64,000 nucleotides of DNA. Source: Schaalia sp. JY-X169. GTDB lineage: Bacteria; Actinomycetota; Actinomycetes; Actinomycetales; Actinomycetaceae. Shown one piece after another: positions 50,602 through 59,862 of the stretch. The notes under the pieces are model-generated. The model was not told the origin of the DNA. It made no database searches and was given only the letters and a program-made list of their open reading frames with translations. The stretch is taken from NCBI RefSeq assembly GCF_014069575.1, contig NZ_CP059675.1, positions 1-64,000 on the forward strand, written 5' to 3'. The position numbers and the translations under genes are program-made. Every line of letters begins with the position of its first letter. Positions within the stretch are counted from its first letter, which is position 1.

Positions 50602-51305
50602 CAGTCCAACTCCGTAAGTCGACCGTCGTGAATGCTTGCGCGCCGCCGCGCACTCTTCGCGACAACCAGGTCGTGGGTGATCATGACGATGGTAAGGCCG
50701 TCCTCGGAAAGCTCCTCAAACAAGGCCATCACCCCCTGGGAGTTGGTCTGGTCAAGGTTCCCGGTTGGCTCATCCGCAAGAAGGAGGCGTGGGGACGTGC
50801 TGACTGCTCGGGCGATAGCAACGCGCTGCTTCTCTCCGCCGGAAAGTGTTCCGGGGTAGAAGTCGGTGCGGTGGCTCATGTCCACGCGGGCCAGCGCGCC
50901 GTGGGCCAGACGCTCGCGATCCTGGCGGGGCACCCCCGCATATGCGGTGGCGAGCATAACGTTTTCGAGGACGGTGCGGGTGTGAAGCAGGTGGAATGAC
51001 TGGAAGACAAACCCGATCTCACCTCCGCGGATCTCGGCGCGGGCGTCCTCGGATAGGGATGACACGTCAACCCCTTCAAACCAGTAGGTGCCGGTACTGG
51101 GGCGGTCAAGCAAACCCAGGGTGTTGAGCATGGTGGACTTGCCGGAACCGGAGGGCCCAACAATAGCCAGATACTCGCCGGGATCAACCGTCAGGTCGAT
51201 GCCCCGTAACGCGTTGACGGCGGGAGGACCGGGAAAAATGCGGGTAACATCATCCAGACGAATCAGAGGCTGCGGCCGCAAGTACAGATCAGCGGCCGAC
51301 AACAA
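50601..51305 (-). CDS. MacB/LolD-type ABC transporter ATPase
   Basis: A 234-residue ATPase with Walker [10 protein letters not shown], signature LSGGEKQR, Walker [13 protein letters not shown] and switch His in MITHD. TTG 51305 has GGAG at suitable spacing and gives an N terminus close to the first strand; an ATG at 51335 lacks a ribosome-binding site. The gene overlaps its upstream neighbour by 17 nt and touches the permease. Confidence 0.88.
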   Translation of the reverse strand: MLSAADLYLRPQPLIRLDDVTRIFPGPPAVNALRGIDLTVDPGEYLAIVGPSGSGKSTMLNTLGLLDRPSTGTYWFEGVDVSSLSEDARAEIRGGEIGFVFQSFHLLHTRTVLENVMLATAYAGVPRQDRERLAHGALARVDMSHRTDFYPGTLSGGEKQRVAIARAVSTSPRLLLADEPTGNLDQTNSQGVMALFEELSEDGLTIVMITHDLVVAKSARRRASIHDGRLTELD

Positions 51306-52647
51306 CTTTTGCTCCGGGTTCGATCCGCGCATCATCAGACTTGATTTCAACGAAGCCTCCGGCCGCGAGGCCAACTGAAACTGCCACGGTCTCAGTGGCG
51401 AACGGGTCGGCTTGTGTCGGAACCAAAATCTCCACACGGTTGCCACCATCGGGAGCCGCAGACAGGGCTGCAAGAGGAACAGCCATCACCGTTCCCTCGG
51501 TTGAAGCAACGGGGATTGTGACACGAACGTTTGTGCCGCGTAGTTCGCTGATCTGTTCGTCACTCAGAGATCCCGGGTCCAGTTTTAACTGGTAGCGGTC
51601 GGAAGTCTGCTCACCTTCGCCCTCGCCTGAGGATTTTGAAGTGGGTGCATCGATGCTGACGATTGTGGCCGTGAGTTCCTCACCGCCCGGGCCCGCATAG
51701 ACCGCGGGCATCCCGGGGGTAAGCAGTTCGGCATCCTGGCTGGACACCGTGCCTTGGATTGTCAAGGTCGCGCCGGACACGGTCATTGCCGGACCGTCGA
51801 GGGCGTCTCCGCGTTTCACGAACACTTCGTCAACCCTGCGGGGCAGAGAAGGCATGAAGAGAACCTCGCCGGAAGGGAGGGTCGGTTGGACTGCTATCTG
51901 GGCCTCTTCTAGGGCAGCGTAGGCATCCGAACGGGCGGCTTTGGCTTCAGTAATTCCCGCGTTTTCTACGCTGAGGTCGGTCGCCCCACCTGCTACGGCC
52001 GCATTCCACGCGGCGTTGGCTACAGTCACGGCAGTCTCTGCTGAGCGGACAGAGTTCTCTGCCATCCTCAAGGATTCAGTGGCTTCCGGACCTCCCGTTG
52101 AGGGGCTGTAGCCAACCCGTTGAAACAGTTCCCCAACTGCGGTGGAAGTGTCCCATTCGAAAAGATCTGATTCGGGATCGCCGGCCCAGTAACCCAGGGC
52201 TGCGAGCGCCTGCTTCAACTGGAAAACATCGGGACCGCGCATGCCGATCGACAGTGAGCGGTACGAGGGAAGTTCTCCGGGTAGGACAATGACGGGTCTA
52301 CCAACCACCTCGAGTGCAACGCTGGCAGCCTCAAAAACGGCACCCACCTCGGGGACCTGACCCGTGACGATGGGCCTGCCTTCAGTGAATGCGGTATCCA
52401 CCGCGACCTGGACGGGGTCCGCGTAGGTGACCTCCCCACGGGTGGTGACCACGTTCTCGATGACGCGTTCTTCCACCACTGCTGTGACCGGACCCGGTTC
52501 GGGGGCCTCGGTGCGTGCCGCAAGTTCCGCGGGAGAGACCAGGAACTGCATAATGAGGACGCCCGCCAGAAGGGATACGACCGCGACCGCAGCAATAAGG
52601 GCGACAAGGCGCTTACCGGCCCAGGGGTGCTGCTTCTTCTTGCTCAC
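51289..52647 (-). CDS. Peptidoglycan-binding-domain efflux adaptor (HlyD/MacA-like)
   Basis: A 452-residue protein with one N-terminal helix (about 12-35) and an extracellular region. Around residue 130-175 lies a peptidoglycan-binding segment (GMRGPDVFQLKQALAALGY). A coiled-coil stretch (about 195-250) and a beta-barrel domain resemble periplasmic adaptor proteins. In Gram-positives such adaptors couple MacB-like transporters to the cell wall. It overlaps the ATPase gene and follows the lipoprotein gene by 8 bp. Confidence 0.82.
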   Translation of the reverse strand: MSKKKQHPWAGKRLVALIAAVAVVSLLAGVLIMQFLVSPAELAARTEAPEPGPVTAVVEERVIENVVTTRGEVTYADPVQVAVDTAFTEGRPIVTGQVPEVGAVFEAASVALEVVGRPVIVLPGELPSYRSLSIGMRGPDVFQLKQALAALGYWAGDPESDLFEWDTSTAVGELFQRVGYSPSTGGPEATESLRMAENSVRSAETAVTVANAAWNAAVAGGATDLSVENAGITEAKAARSDAYAALEEAQIAVQPTLPSGEVLFMPSLPRRVDEVFVKRGDALDGPAMTVSGATLTIQGTVSSQDAELLTPGMPAVYAGPGGEELTATIVSIDAPTSKSSGEGEGEQTSDRYQLKLDPGSLSDEQISELRGTNVRVTIPVASTEGTVMAVPLAALSAAPDGGNRVEILVPTQADPFATETVAVSVGLAAGGFVEIKSDDARIEPGAKVVVGR

Positions 52648-52655
52648 CTTCGGGA

Positions 52656-53681
52656 CTAGCCATTCTGACTGGTCGCGTACTTGGCGAGCATGGCATCTAG
52701 TTCCGCCTTGTGTTCATCGAGGAACTTCTGTTGTGCGGCAAAGTCGACTTCTTGCTGGACTTCGGCGTAGTTGACTTCGTCGGCGCACTTCCAGTCCGCG
52801 GTTGCAGTGGCGATTTCTTGGGCGCGCAACTCTTCAATGGCTTCCGCAGACGGTTCAACCCATTCCTCCCCAACCTGGGCGTCCTCGTAGAGTGCATTCT
52901 GGGCTTCATAGATGGAGTTCGACGCCTGATCCCTGGTTGAGAATTCGGGGAAGCCTGCGGAGGCCATGCATGCGGCCCACTCTTGGTTGACTGCAGTTAG
53001 CTCCGGGGCGTTTTGGACGGTCTCCCAGTGGGTGTTCATAGCATCGATGAGGTCGGCAAACTCCGGGTCCTCCCACATGCCCATCGTCGGGTCGTCCTGA
53101 GCGAGCTGGTTGTCAGCCCAGCCGAAGCAGCCGTTGTCTTCCCAGTTGTACTCGTACGCCTCCTCGTCGTCCCCATCCACTTCCTCGAATTGGGGTTCGC
53201 CGTAAAGGGTGGCGTAGTAGGCCTCCTGCTCAGATGGACTCAGGGAGTTTACGTAGCCTTCATTCGGGTCCACATAGATTTCTTCGTCTACCGGCGCTTC
53301 GTCATCTCCGGAGCTTCCGGGCCAATCGAAGACTCCGTAGCCGTATTGCTGCGCAAACTCTAGGGAGTCCCACGCCGGTCCCTTTTGATCGTCGTCAGAC
53401 ATGACGGTTGTGCCACTGTTGGCATTCGGGACATACTCGAAGCCCTCCTTGGCCATGCACTCCGCCATCAACTCTTCGCGTTGAAGGTCGATCTTGTCGT
53501 AGTGTTCCTGCGTGTAGTCCTGTCCCTCCCACAGGACGGACAGGTACTTATCGAGGGGGCCCATGGGCGCTTCCTCGCCAGCCGTGTTTCCGGACTGCTG
53601 GCTGCTTCCTTGGGAGCAGGCGGCCAGAGCCAAGACACCAGCGGTCATCATGATGGTGAAAGAGGTGAGTTGTCTGCGCAT
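52656..53681 (-). CDS. Acidic lipoprotein of unknown function
   Basis: A 341-residue secreted lipoprotein. The lipobox ends LAACSQG near residue 22. The mature part is rich in Asp, Glu, Tyr and Gln, with many helices and a Glu/Asp-rich zone near 130-165; no known domain was recognised. ATG 53681 follows GAAGG. As the first gene of the export operon, it may be the cargo-binding or substrate-guiding component, which is inference. Confidence 0.78.
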   Translation of the reverse strand: MRRQLTSFTIMMTAGVLALAACSQGSSQQSGNTAGEEAPMGPLDKYLSVLWEGQDYTQEHYDKIDLQREELMAECMAKEGFEYVPNANSGTTVMSDDDQKGPAWDSLEFAQQYGYGVFDWPGSSGDDEAPVDEEIYVDPNEGYVNSLSPSEQEAYYATLYGEPQFEEVDGDDEEAYEYNWEDNGCFGWADNQLAQDDPTMGMWEDPEFADLIDAMNTHWETVQNAPELTAVNQEWAACMASAGFPEFSTRDQASNSIYEAQNALYEDAQVGEEWVEPSAEAIEELRAQEIATATADWKCADEVNYAEVQQEVDFAAQQKFLDEHKAELDAMLAKYATSQNG

Positions 53682-53806
53682 CAGGGGCACCTTCGTCAGG
53701 ATTGCGGACGCTCACAAGTGTGTTGTGAGCGAGTGGTTGAGTCACTGAAAATCTACCCGAGGGCAGGGGTGGGAATAGTGGAAATCAGGGATCAGTCAGG
53801 GTCTAG

Positions 53807-54541
53807 TCAGGGATGGAGTCGGCGTGGCGGCGAACCCAAGAGTGACTCTACTGCTGCGAAGCTCGTGGCTGCTGCGGACGGCGCCGACTGGTCAAACACT
53901 TCGCCCGCGTTCGGGTCGCAAAGATCAGAAATTGCCCGCAGTGAAACCCAGGGGATTGAGAACGACCAGCACACTTGCGCGCCTGCCGCAGTCTCCATAT
54001 CCACAGCCAGCACATCGCGGAAGCGGGCACGTACCGGTTCAACCTGGGCCCCGTCCACAAATGAGTTACTGGCACTGATGGTGCCCGTGTGAAAAGCCAA
54101 GCCCTTTGCCCGCAGCGCGCCAGAGGCGGTGGCACGCAGCCAGGGGTCGGCCGGGTACTTTTCCGGCATTTGTGGGATTTGCCCTGGGGCGTAGCCGAAG
54201 GCTGTGGCATCTGCATCGTGGTATAGCGCGTACTCAGACACCACGACATCACCGAGGTGAACGTTTGCACCCAGACCCCCGGTCGTTCCCGCAAAAATCA
54301 CTGCGCGAGGACGGAGTTGGGTTGCGACAACCGTGGCTGCAAGCGCGGCGTTAGTCATGCCGATCCCCGTCGTTGCAATCACCACCGGGTGGCCCTGGAG
54401 GATTCCGCCCCTGAAGTCTGCCGGGCCGCGAAAACCGTCTGGGAGGACCGGGACTTCAACGCTCGCGTCGGGTTCCAGAGCCTCAAGGAAAGGCTGCGCT
54501 TCTTCAGTCATTGCGCAGGCGATAACGACTGGTCGAGTCAT
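53807..54541 (-). CDS. mtnN: 5'-methylthioadenosine/S-adenosylhomocysteine nucleosidase
   Basis: The enzyme removes adenine from S-adenosylhomocysteine or methylthioadenosine, feeding S-ribosylhomocysteine to LuxS. The 244-residue protein shows the family blocks GIGMTNAA, GTTGGLG and VDMETAA with the catalytic Glu, and RAISDLCD with the Asp. It overlaps luxS by 4 nt, so the two form an operon. A futalosine-type hydrolase is the main alternative but the luxS link favours this call. Confidence 0.87.
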   Translation of the reverse strand: MTRPVVIACAMTEEAQPFLEALEPDASVEVPVLPDGFRGPADFRGGILQGHPVVIATTGIGMTNAALAATVVATQLRPRAVIFAGTTGGLGANVHLGDVVVSEYALYHDADATAFGYAPGQIPQMPEKYPADPWLRATASGALRAKGLAFHTGTISASNSFVDGAQVEPVRARFRDVLAVDMETAAGAQVCWSFSIPWVSLRAISDLCDPNAGEVFDQSAPSAAATSFAAVESLLGSPPRRLHP

Positions 54542-55095
54542 GATTTCACAACCCCTTCCGCACCGTCCGCCTCATCGGCCGCGATGGCGGTGCCCGTGCC
54601 ACTTTCCCAGCCCTCACGTCCCGCCAAGAACGTGCCCACTGCGGCCTGAGCTGCCTCAAGGGAATGGTTCGCACCCCACCCACACTGGATCTCATTCGCG
54701 GCCGGCACCGATGTAGCAGCAAGCAAGTCCTGCAAAGCAGCCTGAAGAATCGGCAGGAAATCCGCCATTTCCAAGCCCAACGTCAATGCGTAGAAGCCCG
54801 TCTGACATCCCATCGGAGAGAAGTCGATCAGGGCATCCGTGTGGTTGCGCATGTGATGTGCCGTCATGTGCTCAATCGAATGCACTGCATCCATCTCAAG
54901 ATGGTCGACGTTGGGTTGCGTGAACCGCACGTCATATTTGATCAGGACATCACCACCCGGCAGCACCTTGCGATCCGCCACCCGCACGTAGGGCGCGACA
55001 ACGGTGCGGTGGTCCAAGTTGAAGGATTCAACGTTGAGGTCTGAATCGACCCCGGTGGGCGACTGACTTCTACTGGAGGAGGTTTCTGGGCTCAT
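54538..55095 (-). CDS. luxS: S-ribosylhomocysteine lyase LuxS
   Basis: LuxS splits S-ribosylhomocysteine into homocysteine and DPD, the precursor of autoinducer 2. The 185-residue protein has the metal ligands His72 and His76 (HSIEH) and Cys138 (QCGWG), with the catalytic cysteine Cys97 in PMGCQTG. About 15 low-complexity residues precede the fold. The start is ATG 55095; a longer in-frame run upstream is not part of the family. The downstream mtnN overlaps by 4 nt. Confidence 0.94.
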   Translation of the reverse strand: MSPETSSSRSQSPTGVDSDLNVESFNLDHRTVVAPYVRVADRKVLPGGDVLIKYDVRFTQPNVDHLEMDAVHSIEHMTAHHMRNHTDALIDFSPMGCQTGFYALTLGLEMADFLPILQAALQDLLAATSVPAANEIQCGWGANHSLEAAQAAVGTFLAGREGWESGTGTAIAADEADGAEGVVKS

Positions 55096-55151
55096 AACCC
55101 TAGGATAAAGCCCCCTCCGACAACCGGAAGAAGTGGTGGACAATAGAGTGC

Positions 55152-56654
55152 ATGACTACTGATGCAAGTGCCTGCCAACTGGGCGTGTTCGACATGTTCA
55201 CGCTCGGTATCGGTCCGTCCTCGTCCCACACGGTGGGACCGATGAGGGCGGGGCGGCACTTCGGGGACCTACTCCTCTCGGCAGGGATGGAACCTTCCAG
55301 GGTCCGGGTCACCCTGTTCGGGTCGCTTGCGGCCACGGGTATAGGACACGGCACGAATCGTGCTGTGCTGCTCGGCCTAGCGGGCGCGCGTCCCGAAACG
55401 GTTGAGACCGACCTCGTGGACCAGATCATTCCGAGGATTACTCAGTCTGGCCACCTACCTCTGCACGGTGGCGGTTGCGTTCCCTTCACACTGCCCTTGG
55501 ACTTGCGGTTTGAACCCCGCGTTACCCGCACGTTTCACGTCAATGCCCTCACCATTGATGCCTGGGATGGCGGTCTAACTGATGTCGACGAGGCCGTTGC
55601 ATTGAGCCGCACCTACTACTCCACGGGCGGTGGCTTCGTCGTGGTTGACGAGGGCGGAGAAATGGTCCCCGTGGAGGTCGCGCGCGTGGTTGCGGATGCT
55701 GGTGAGACCGTTCCGCCCCCATTCCTCCCCTTCCTCTCAGGCGTTGAACTGTTGGACCGTTGCCGAGAAACCGACACCTCCGTCGCCGAGGTCATGAGGA
55801 CAAATGAGGCGTCCCGACGACCCATTGCCGAAGTGGATGATTACCTTGATCTGGTAGTTTCCGCCATGTTCGCCTGCGTTGAGGAAGGCTGTCGGTCCGA
55901 GGGCGTTTTGCCAGGTGGACTGGGAGTTCCTCGGCGGGCAGCTGCTTTGCGAGCTGAGCTGCACGGGGGCGAGGACGATCCGCTGGCGCCGCTTGACTGG
56001 GTGACCCTCTACGCCCTCGCCGTCAATGAGGAAAACGCGGCTGGGCACCGGGTTGTCACCGCGCCAACGAACGGAGCGGCTGGCATCATCCCCGCAGTTC
56101 TAGGCCACTTTGTTGTGACGAGGGCGGCTCGTCTGGTTGGGGGCATGGAGCAACTCGCTAAGGACTACGACCTGGCGAGGCTAAATGCACTCCTCGAAGC
56201 GTTTCCACAGCTGGTCCCAGGAGCTCGGGACTTCCTCCTTGCTGCCACCGCGGTTGGATCAATCATTAAGACCAACGCGTCAATAGCGGGGGCCGAGGTC
56301 GGCTGTCAGGGTGAAGTTGGTTCCGCGTCTGCAATGGCTGCAGCAGGATTGGCTCAGGCTATGGGGGGAACCCCGGCCCAGGTTGAGAATGCGGCGGAGA
56401 TCGCGATGGAACACTCACTGGGCCTGACGTGCGACCCCGTTGGCGGCCTCGTACAGATTCCCTGCATCGAACGAAACGCCATTGGCGCAGTCAAAGCGAT
56501 CTCTGCGGCGCGCATGGCCCTATATGGGGACGGGCGCCACCAGGTCTCACTGGATGTCGCTATTGAAACGATGCGGCAAACCGGGGTGGATATGCATTCC
56601 AAGTACAAGGAGACCTCAATCGGCGGGTTGGCCGTCAACGTCGTTGAGTGCTGA
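55152..56654 (+). CDS. sdaA: L-serine ammonia-lyase (iron-sulphur type)
   Basis: A 500-residue single-chain L-serine dehydratase that converts L-serine to pyruvate and ammonia. The N-terminal domain starts [18 protein letters not shown]. Cluster-binding cysteines are in [17 protein letters not shown] and PCIERN. It diverges from luxS; the 56 bp between them hold both promoters. Its supply of pyruvate fits a sugar and amino-acid fermenter. Confidence 0.95.
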   Translation: MTTDASACQLGVFDMFTLGIGPSSSHTVGPMRAGRHFGDLLLSAGMEPSRVRVTLFGSLAATGIGHGTNRAVLLGLAGARPETVETDLVDQIIPRITQSGHLPLHGGGCVPFTLPLDLRFEPRVTRTFHVNALTIDAWDGGLTDVDEAVALSRTYYSTGGGFVVVDEGGEMVPVEVARVVADAGETVPPPFLPFLSGVELLDRCRETDTSVAEVMRTNEASRRPIAEVDDYLDLVVSAMFACVEEGCRSEGVLPGGLGVPRRAAALRAELHGGEDDPLAPLDWVTLYALAVNEENAAGHRVVTAPTNGAAGIIPAVLGHFVVTRAARLVGGMEQLAKDYDLARLNALLEAFPQLVPGARDFLLAATAVGSIIKTNASIAGAEVGCQGEVGSASAMAAAGLAQAMGGTPAQVENAAEIAMEHSLGLTCDPVGGLVQIPCIERNAIGAVKAISAARMALYGDGRHQVSLDVAIETMRQTGVDMHSKYKETSIGGLAVNVVEC

Positions 56655-56694
56655 GGGTGCGACACGCCGGGCTCGCACGCAAACTACAGCGATG

Positions 56695-56834
56695 TCATCC
56701 ACAGGTCCTCCTGCATCCACAGGCCACTTATACACAGGCTGTGGGTGGCAGGATCGGGGTTGTCCTGCGGCTCCAACGCCCTCGAACAACCACCGTGTCA
56801 TTCGCTATCCACAGGGGTGACAGTTTCTTACACA
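56695..56834 (+). promoter_or_regulatory. Cluster of DnaA-box-like sites upstream of nrdH
   Basis: Five same-strand 9-mers lie in 140 bp: TCATCCACA (56695), GCATCCACA (56713), TTATACACA (56728, fits TTATNCACA exactly), CTATCCACA (56805) and TCTTACACA (56826). They end about 160 bp before nrdH. In E. coli, DnaA controls nrdAB through such sites, so initiation-linked control is a reasonable inference. Confidence 0.55.
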
Positions 56835-56845
56835 GATTGGGCAAG

Positions 56846-56893
56846 ACACGATATATAGGGGTTGTCCCTCTTTCGCACCACAAGGTGTAGTGT
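56846..56893 (+). promoter_or_regulatory. Two NrdR boxes in the nrdHIE promoter
   Basis: ACACGATATATAGGGG (56846-56861) and CCACAAGGTGTAGTGT (56878-56893) match the NrdR consensus acaCwAtATaTwGtgt. Their starts are 32 bp apart, the usual three helical turns. A -10-like TATGAT lies at 56912-56917. NrdR represses ribonucleotide reductase genes when dATP is plentiful. Confidence 0.82.
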
Positions 56894-56991
56894 TGGCCAA
56901 AGCGAAACCGGTATGATTACCGTAAATCACAGACGTGTAGTTTATGTAGTGACAGTGGGCAGGAAGGTCCTCTGGTCAGAAGGAGTTTGAC

Positions 56992-57237
56992 GTGACCATC
57001 ACCGTTTATTCAAAGCCCCGTTGCGTACAGTGCGATGCCACCTACCGCGCGTTGGACAAGCACGGTGTGGCATACGAAACCGTCGATGTCTCCGTCGACC
57101 AGGACGCCCTGGCTTACATTGTCGGCCTCGGCTACAGCCAGGCACCTGTTGTCATTGTTGGCGACAGCCACTGGAGCGGCTTCCGCCCCGACCGCATCAA
57201 CGCGGTCGTCGCAGCGCTACAGAGCGTGGCCGGCTGA
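56992..57237 (+). CDS. nrdH: Glutaredoxin-like NrdH
   Basis: An 81-residue redoxin that reduces class Ib ribonucleotide reductase, itself reduced by thioredoxin reductase. The active-site pair is Cys11 and Cys14 (CVQC). The start GTG 56992 follows AAGGAG at 56980-56985. The gene leads nrdHIE. Confidence 0.95.
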   Translation: MTITVYSKPRCVQCDATYRALDKHGVAYETVDVSVDQDALAYIVGLGYSQAPVVIVGDSHWSGFRPDRINAVVAALQSVAG

Positions 57238-57259
57238 GCCGAAGTCGTGAAGGTTTCTG

Positions 57260-57691
57260 ATGTCTTCGCACACAGAGCCGCATATTGTTTACTTTTCTTC
57301 GGCCACAGAGAACACCAAACGGTTTGTTGACAAGCTGGGTTTCCCGGCCCAGCGCATTCCCCTTCGCCCTCGGGATGAACCAATCGAAGTGGCGCAGGAA
57401 TACGTGCTCGTCGTTCCCACGTACGGTGGGGGAAACACCCGGGGGGCTGTTCCCAAGCAGGTCATTAAGTTCCTGAACGATGAGAAGAACCGCAGTCTAT
57501 GCCGCGGGGTGATATCCGCTGGCAATACTAATTTTGGCACCGCATACTGTAAGGCAGGCGAGATAGTCGCCAGCAAGGTTGGTGTCCCACACCTCTACAG
57601 ATTCGAGCTTCTCGGAACAAACGAGGACGTTTCGCGAGTACAAGAAGGACTGAGGAAATTTTGGTCGACAACTTCACCGACACAGGACTAG
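57260..57691 (+). CDS. nrdI: Flavodoxin-like NrdI
   Basis: A 143-residue flavoprotein that delivers oxidant to NrdF to form the Mn(III)2-tyrosyl cofactor. Signature parts are [14 protein letters not shown] at the start and TYGGG with GNTNFG later, which line the FMN site. Its end overlaps nrdE by 31 nt. Confidence 0.94.
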   Translation: MSSHTEPHIVYFSSATENTKRFVDKLGFPAQRIPLRPRDEPIEVAQEYVLVVPTYGGGNTRGAVPKQVIKFLNDEKNRSLCRGVISAGNTNFGTAYCKAGEIVASKVGVPHLYRFELLGTNEDVSRVQEGLRKFWSTTSPTQD

Positions 57692-59817
57692 AAGCAGCTC
57701 TGGACCCCGAGCGTGACTACCATTCCCTGAACGCGCAGCTAAACCTGTACGACAAGGACGGCAAAATCCAGTTTGACGCGGACAAGAAGGCTGCTCGGCA
57801 GTACTTCCTGACCCACGTCAACCAGAACACCGTGTTCTTCCACGACCTGGCTGAAAAGCTCAACTACCTCACGACTGAGGGCTACTACGAAAAGGAGTTG
57901 CTGGACCTCTACCCCTTCGCGGACGTTAAGAAGCTGTTTCAGCAGGCCTACGCCTGGAAGTTCCGCTTCCCAACGTTCCTGGGGGCTTTCAAGTACTACA
58001 CCTCCTACACCCTGAAGACCTTTGACGGTAAGCGCTACCTAGAGCGGTTTGAGGACCGCGTGTGCATGGTGGCTCTCTACCTGGCCCAGGGTGATATTGA
58101 GTTGGCGCGCCACCTGGTTGATGAGATGATGTCGGGCCGTTTCCAGCCCGCAACCCCCACGTTCCTCAACGCCGGCAAGCAGGCACGCGGCGAACTGGTG
58201 TCGTGCTTCCTTCTTCGCGTTGAGGACAACATGGAGTCCATTTCGAGGGCGATTAACGGCTCCCTGCAACTCTCAAAGCGTGGCGGTGGTGTCGCACTGT
58301 CCCTGACCAACCTGCGTGAGGCCGGGGCGCCGATCAAGCGCATTGAAAACCAGTCCTCCGGCGTTGTTCCAGTGATGAAGCTCTTGGAAGACTCCTTCTC
58401 TTACGCCAACCAGCTTGGGGCCCGCCAGGGTGCAGGCGCCGTTTACCTCAATGCCCACCACCCCGACATCATGTCGTTCCTGGACACCAAGCGAGAGAAC
58501 GCGGATGAGAAGATCCGCATCAAGACGCTGTCTTTGGGTGTTGTCATCCCCGACATCACGTTCGAGCTGGCGCGCAACAAAGAGGACATGTACCTCTTCA
58601 GCCCATACGACGTAGAGCGGGTTTACGGCAAGCCGTTCTCTGACATCTCCGTCACCGAAAAATACCGTGAGATGGTCGATGATCCGCGCATCTCCAAGAA
58701 GAAGATCAGTGCGCGGCGCTTCTTCCAGACCCTTGCGGAAATCCAGTTTGAATCCGGCTACCCCTACATAATGTTTGAGGACACGGCGAACCGAGCCAAC
58801 CCAATTGACGGGCGCATCTCGATGTCGAACCTGTGCTCAGAGATCCTCCAGGTTTCAGAGCCCTCGGAATACTACCCGGACCTTTCCTACAAACATGTTG
58901 GCAAGGATATTTCCTGCAACCTCGGCTCTCTAAACATTGCCAAAGCGATGGATTCAGAGGACTTCTCTGGAACCATCGAATACGCCATGCGCGCACTCAC
59001 CGCCGTGTCGGACCTGTCAAACATTGAGTCGGTTCCCTCCGTTGCTGCCGGCAATGCCCGCTCGCATGCCGTGGGCCTCGGGGCCATGAACCTGCACGGC
59101 TATCTGGCTAGAGAGAGCATTCATTACGGTTCCCCCGACGCCCTTGAGTTCACTGGCACCTACTTCATGACCGTGGCGTATGAGGCAATCAAGGCGTCCA
59201 ACAAGATCGCTAAGGAACGCCAAGAGAGCTTCGATGGCTTCGAACGTTCCAAGTACGCCTCCGGAGAGTTCTTTGAGAAGTACATCGAGGGCGATTGGGC
59301 TCCGAAGTCGGACAAGGTAGTGGAACTATTCGCCAAGTCCTCAGCCCACATTCCCACCCCCGAGGACTGGAAGGCGCTTGCCGACCAGGTTGGTGAGTAC
59401 GGGATGTACAACCAGAACCTTCAGGCTATTCCGCCCACTGGCTCAATCTCCTACATCAACCATTCGACCTCGTCCATCCACCCGATCACTACGAAGATCG
59501 AGATCCGCAAGGAAGGCAAGATTGGTCGCGTCTACTACCCGGCGCCCTACATGACCAATGACAACCTTGAGTTCTATGCGGACGCGTATGAGATCGGCCC
59601 GGAGAAGATCATCGACACCTATGCGGCTGCAACCCAGCACGTCGACCAAGGTTTGTCTTTGACTCTCTTCTACCCGGACACGGTCACCACCAGGGAGCTC
59701 AACAAGTCCTACATTTACGCGTGGCGCAAGGGCATCAAGAGTCTCTACTACATGCGAATCCGCCAGGTCGCCCTCGAAGGGACAGAAATTGAAGGTTGCG
59801 TTTCCTGCATGTTGTAG
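57661..59817 (+). CDS. nrdE: Class Ib ribonucleotide reductase alpha subunit NrdE
   Basis: A 718-residue large subunit. Redox cysteines are in LVSCF (about 179) and the thiyl-radical cysteine lies in NLCSEILQ; the C-terminal pair is GCVSCML. There is no ATP cone, typical of class Ib. TTG 57661 follows GAGGAAAT. It is read after nrdI. The partner nrdF is not next to it: a serpin gene follows. Confidence 0.96.
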   Translation: MVDNFTDTGLEAALDPERDYHSLNAQLNLYDKDGKIQFDADKKAARQYFLTHVNQNTVFFHDLAEKLNYLTTEGYYEKELLDLYPFADVKKLFQQAYAWKFRFPTFLGAFKYYTSYTLKTFDGKRYLERFEDRVCMVALYLAQGDIELARHLVDEMMSGRFQPATPTFLNAGKQARGELVSCFLLRVEDNMESISRAINGSLQLSKRGGGVALSLTNLREAGAPIKRIENQSSGVVPVMKLLEDSFSYANQLGARQGAGAVYLNAHHPDIMSFLDTKRENADEKIRIKTLSLGVVIPDITFELARNKEDMYLFSPYDVERVYGKPFSDISVTEKYREMVDDPRISKKKISARRFFQTLAEIQFESGYPYIMFEDTANRANPIDGRISMSNLCSEILQVSEPSEYYPDLSYKHVGKDISCNLGSLNIAKAMDSEDFSGTIEYAMRALTAVSDLSNIESVPSVAAGNARSHAVGLGAMNLHGYLARESIHYGSPDALEFTGTYFMTVAYEAIKASNKIAKERQESFDGFERSKYASGEFFEKYIEGDWAPKSDKVVELFAKSSAHIPTPEDWKALADQVGEYGMYNQNLQAIPPTGSISYINHSTSSIHPITTKIEIRKEGKIGRVYYPAPYMTNDNLEFYADAYEIGPEKIIDTYAAATQHVDQGLSLTLFYPDTVTTRELNKSYIYAWRKGIKSLYYMRIRQVALEGTEIEGCVSCML

Positions 59818-59862
59818 TGAAACGCGCTACCAGATGAGGTAATCAGTTAGTAAAGTTATCTG

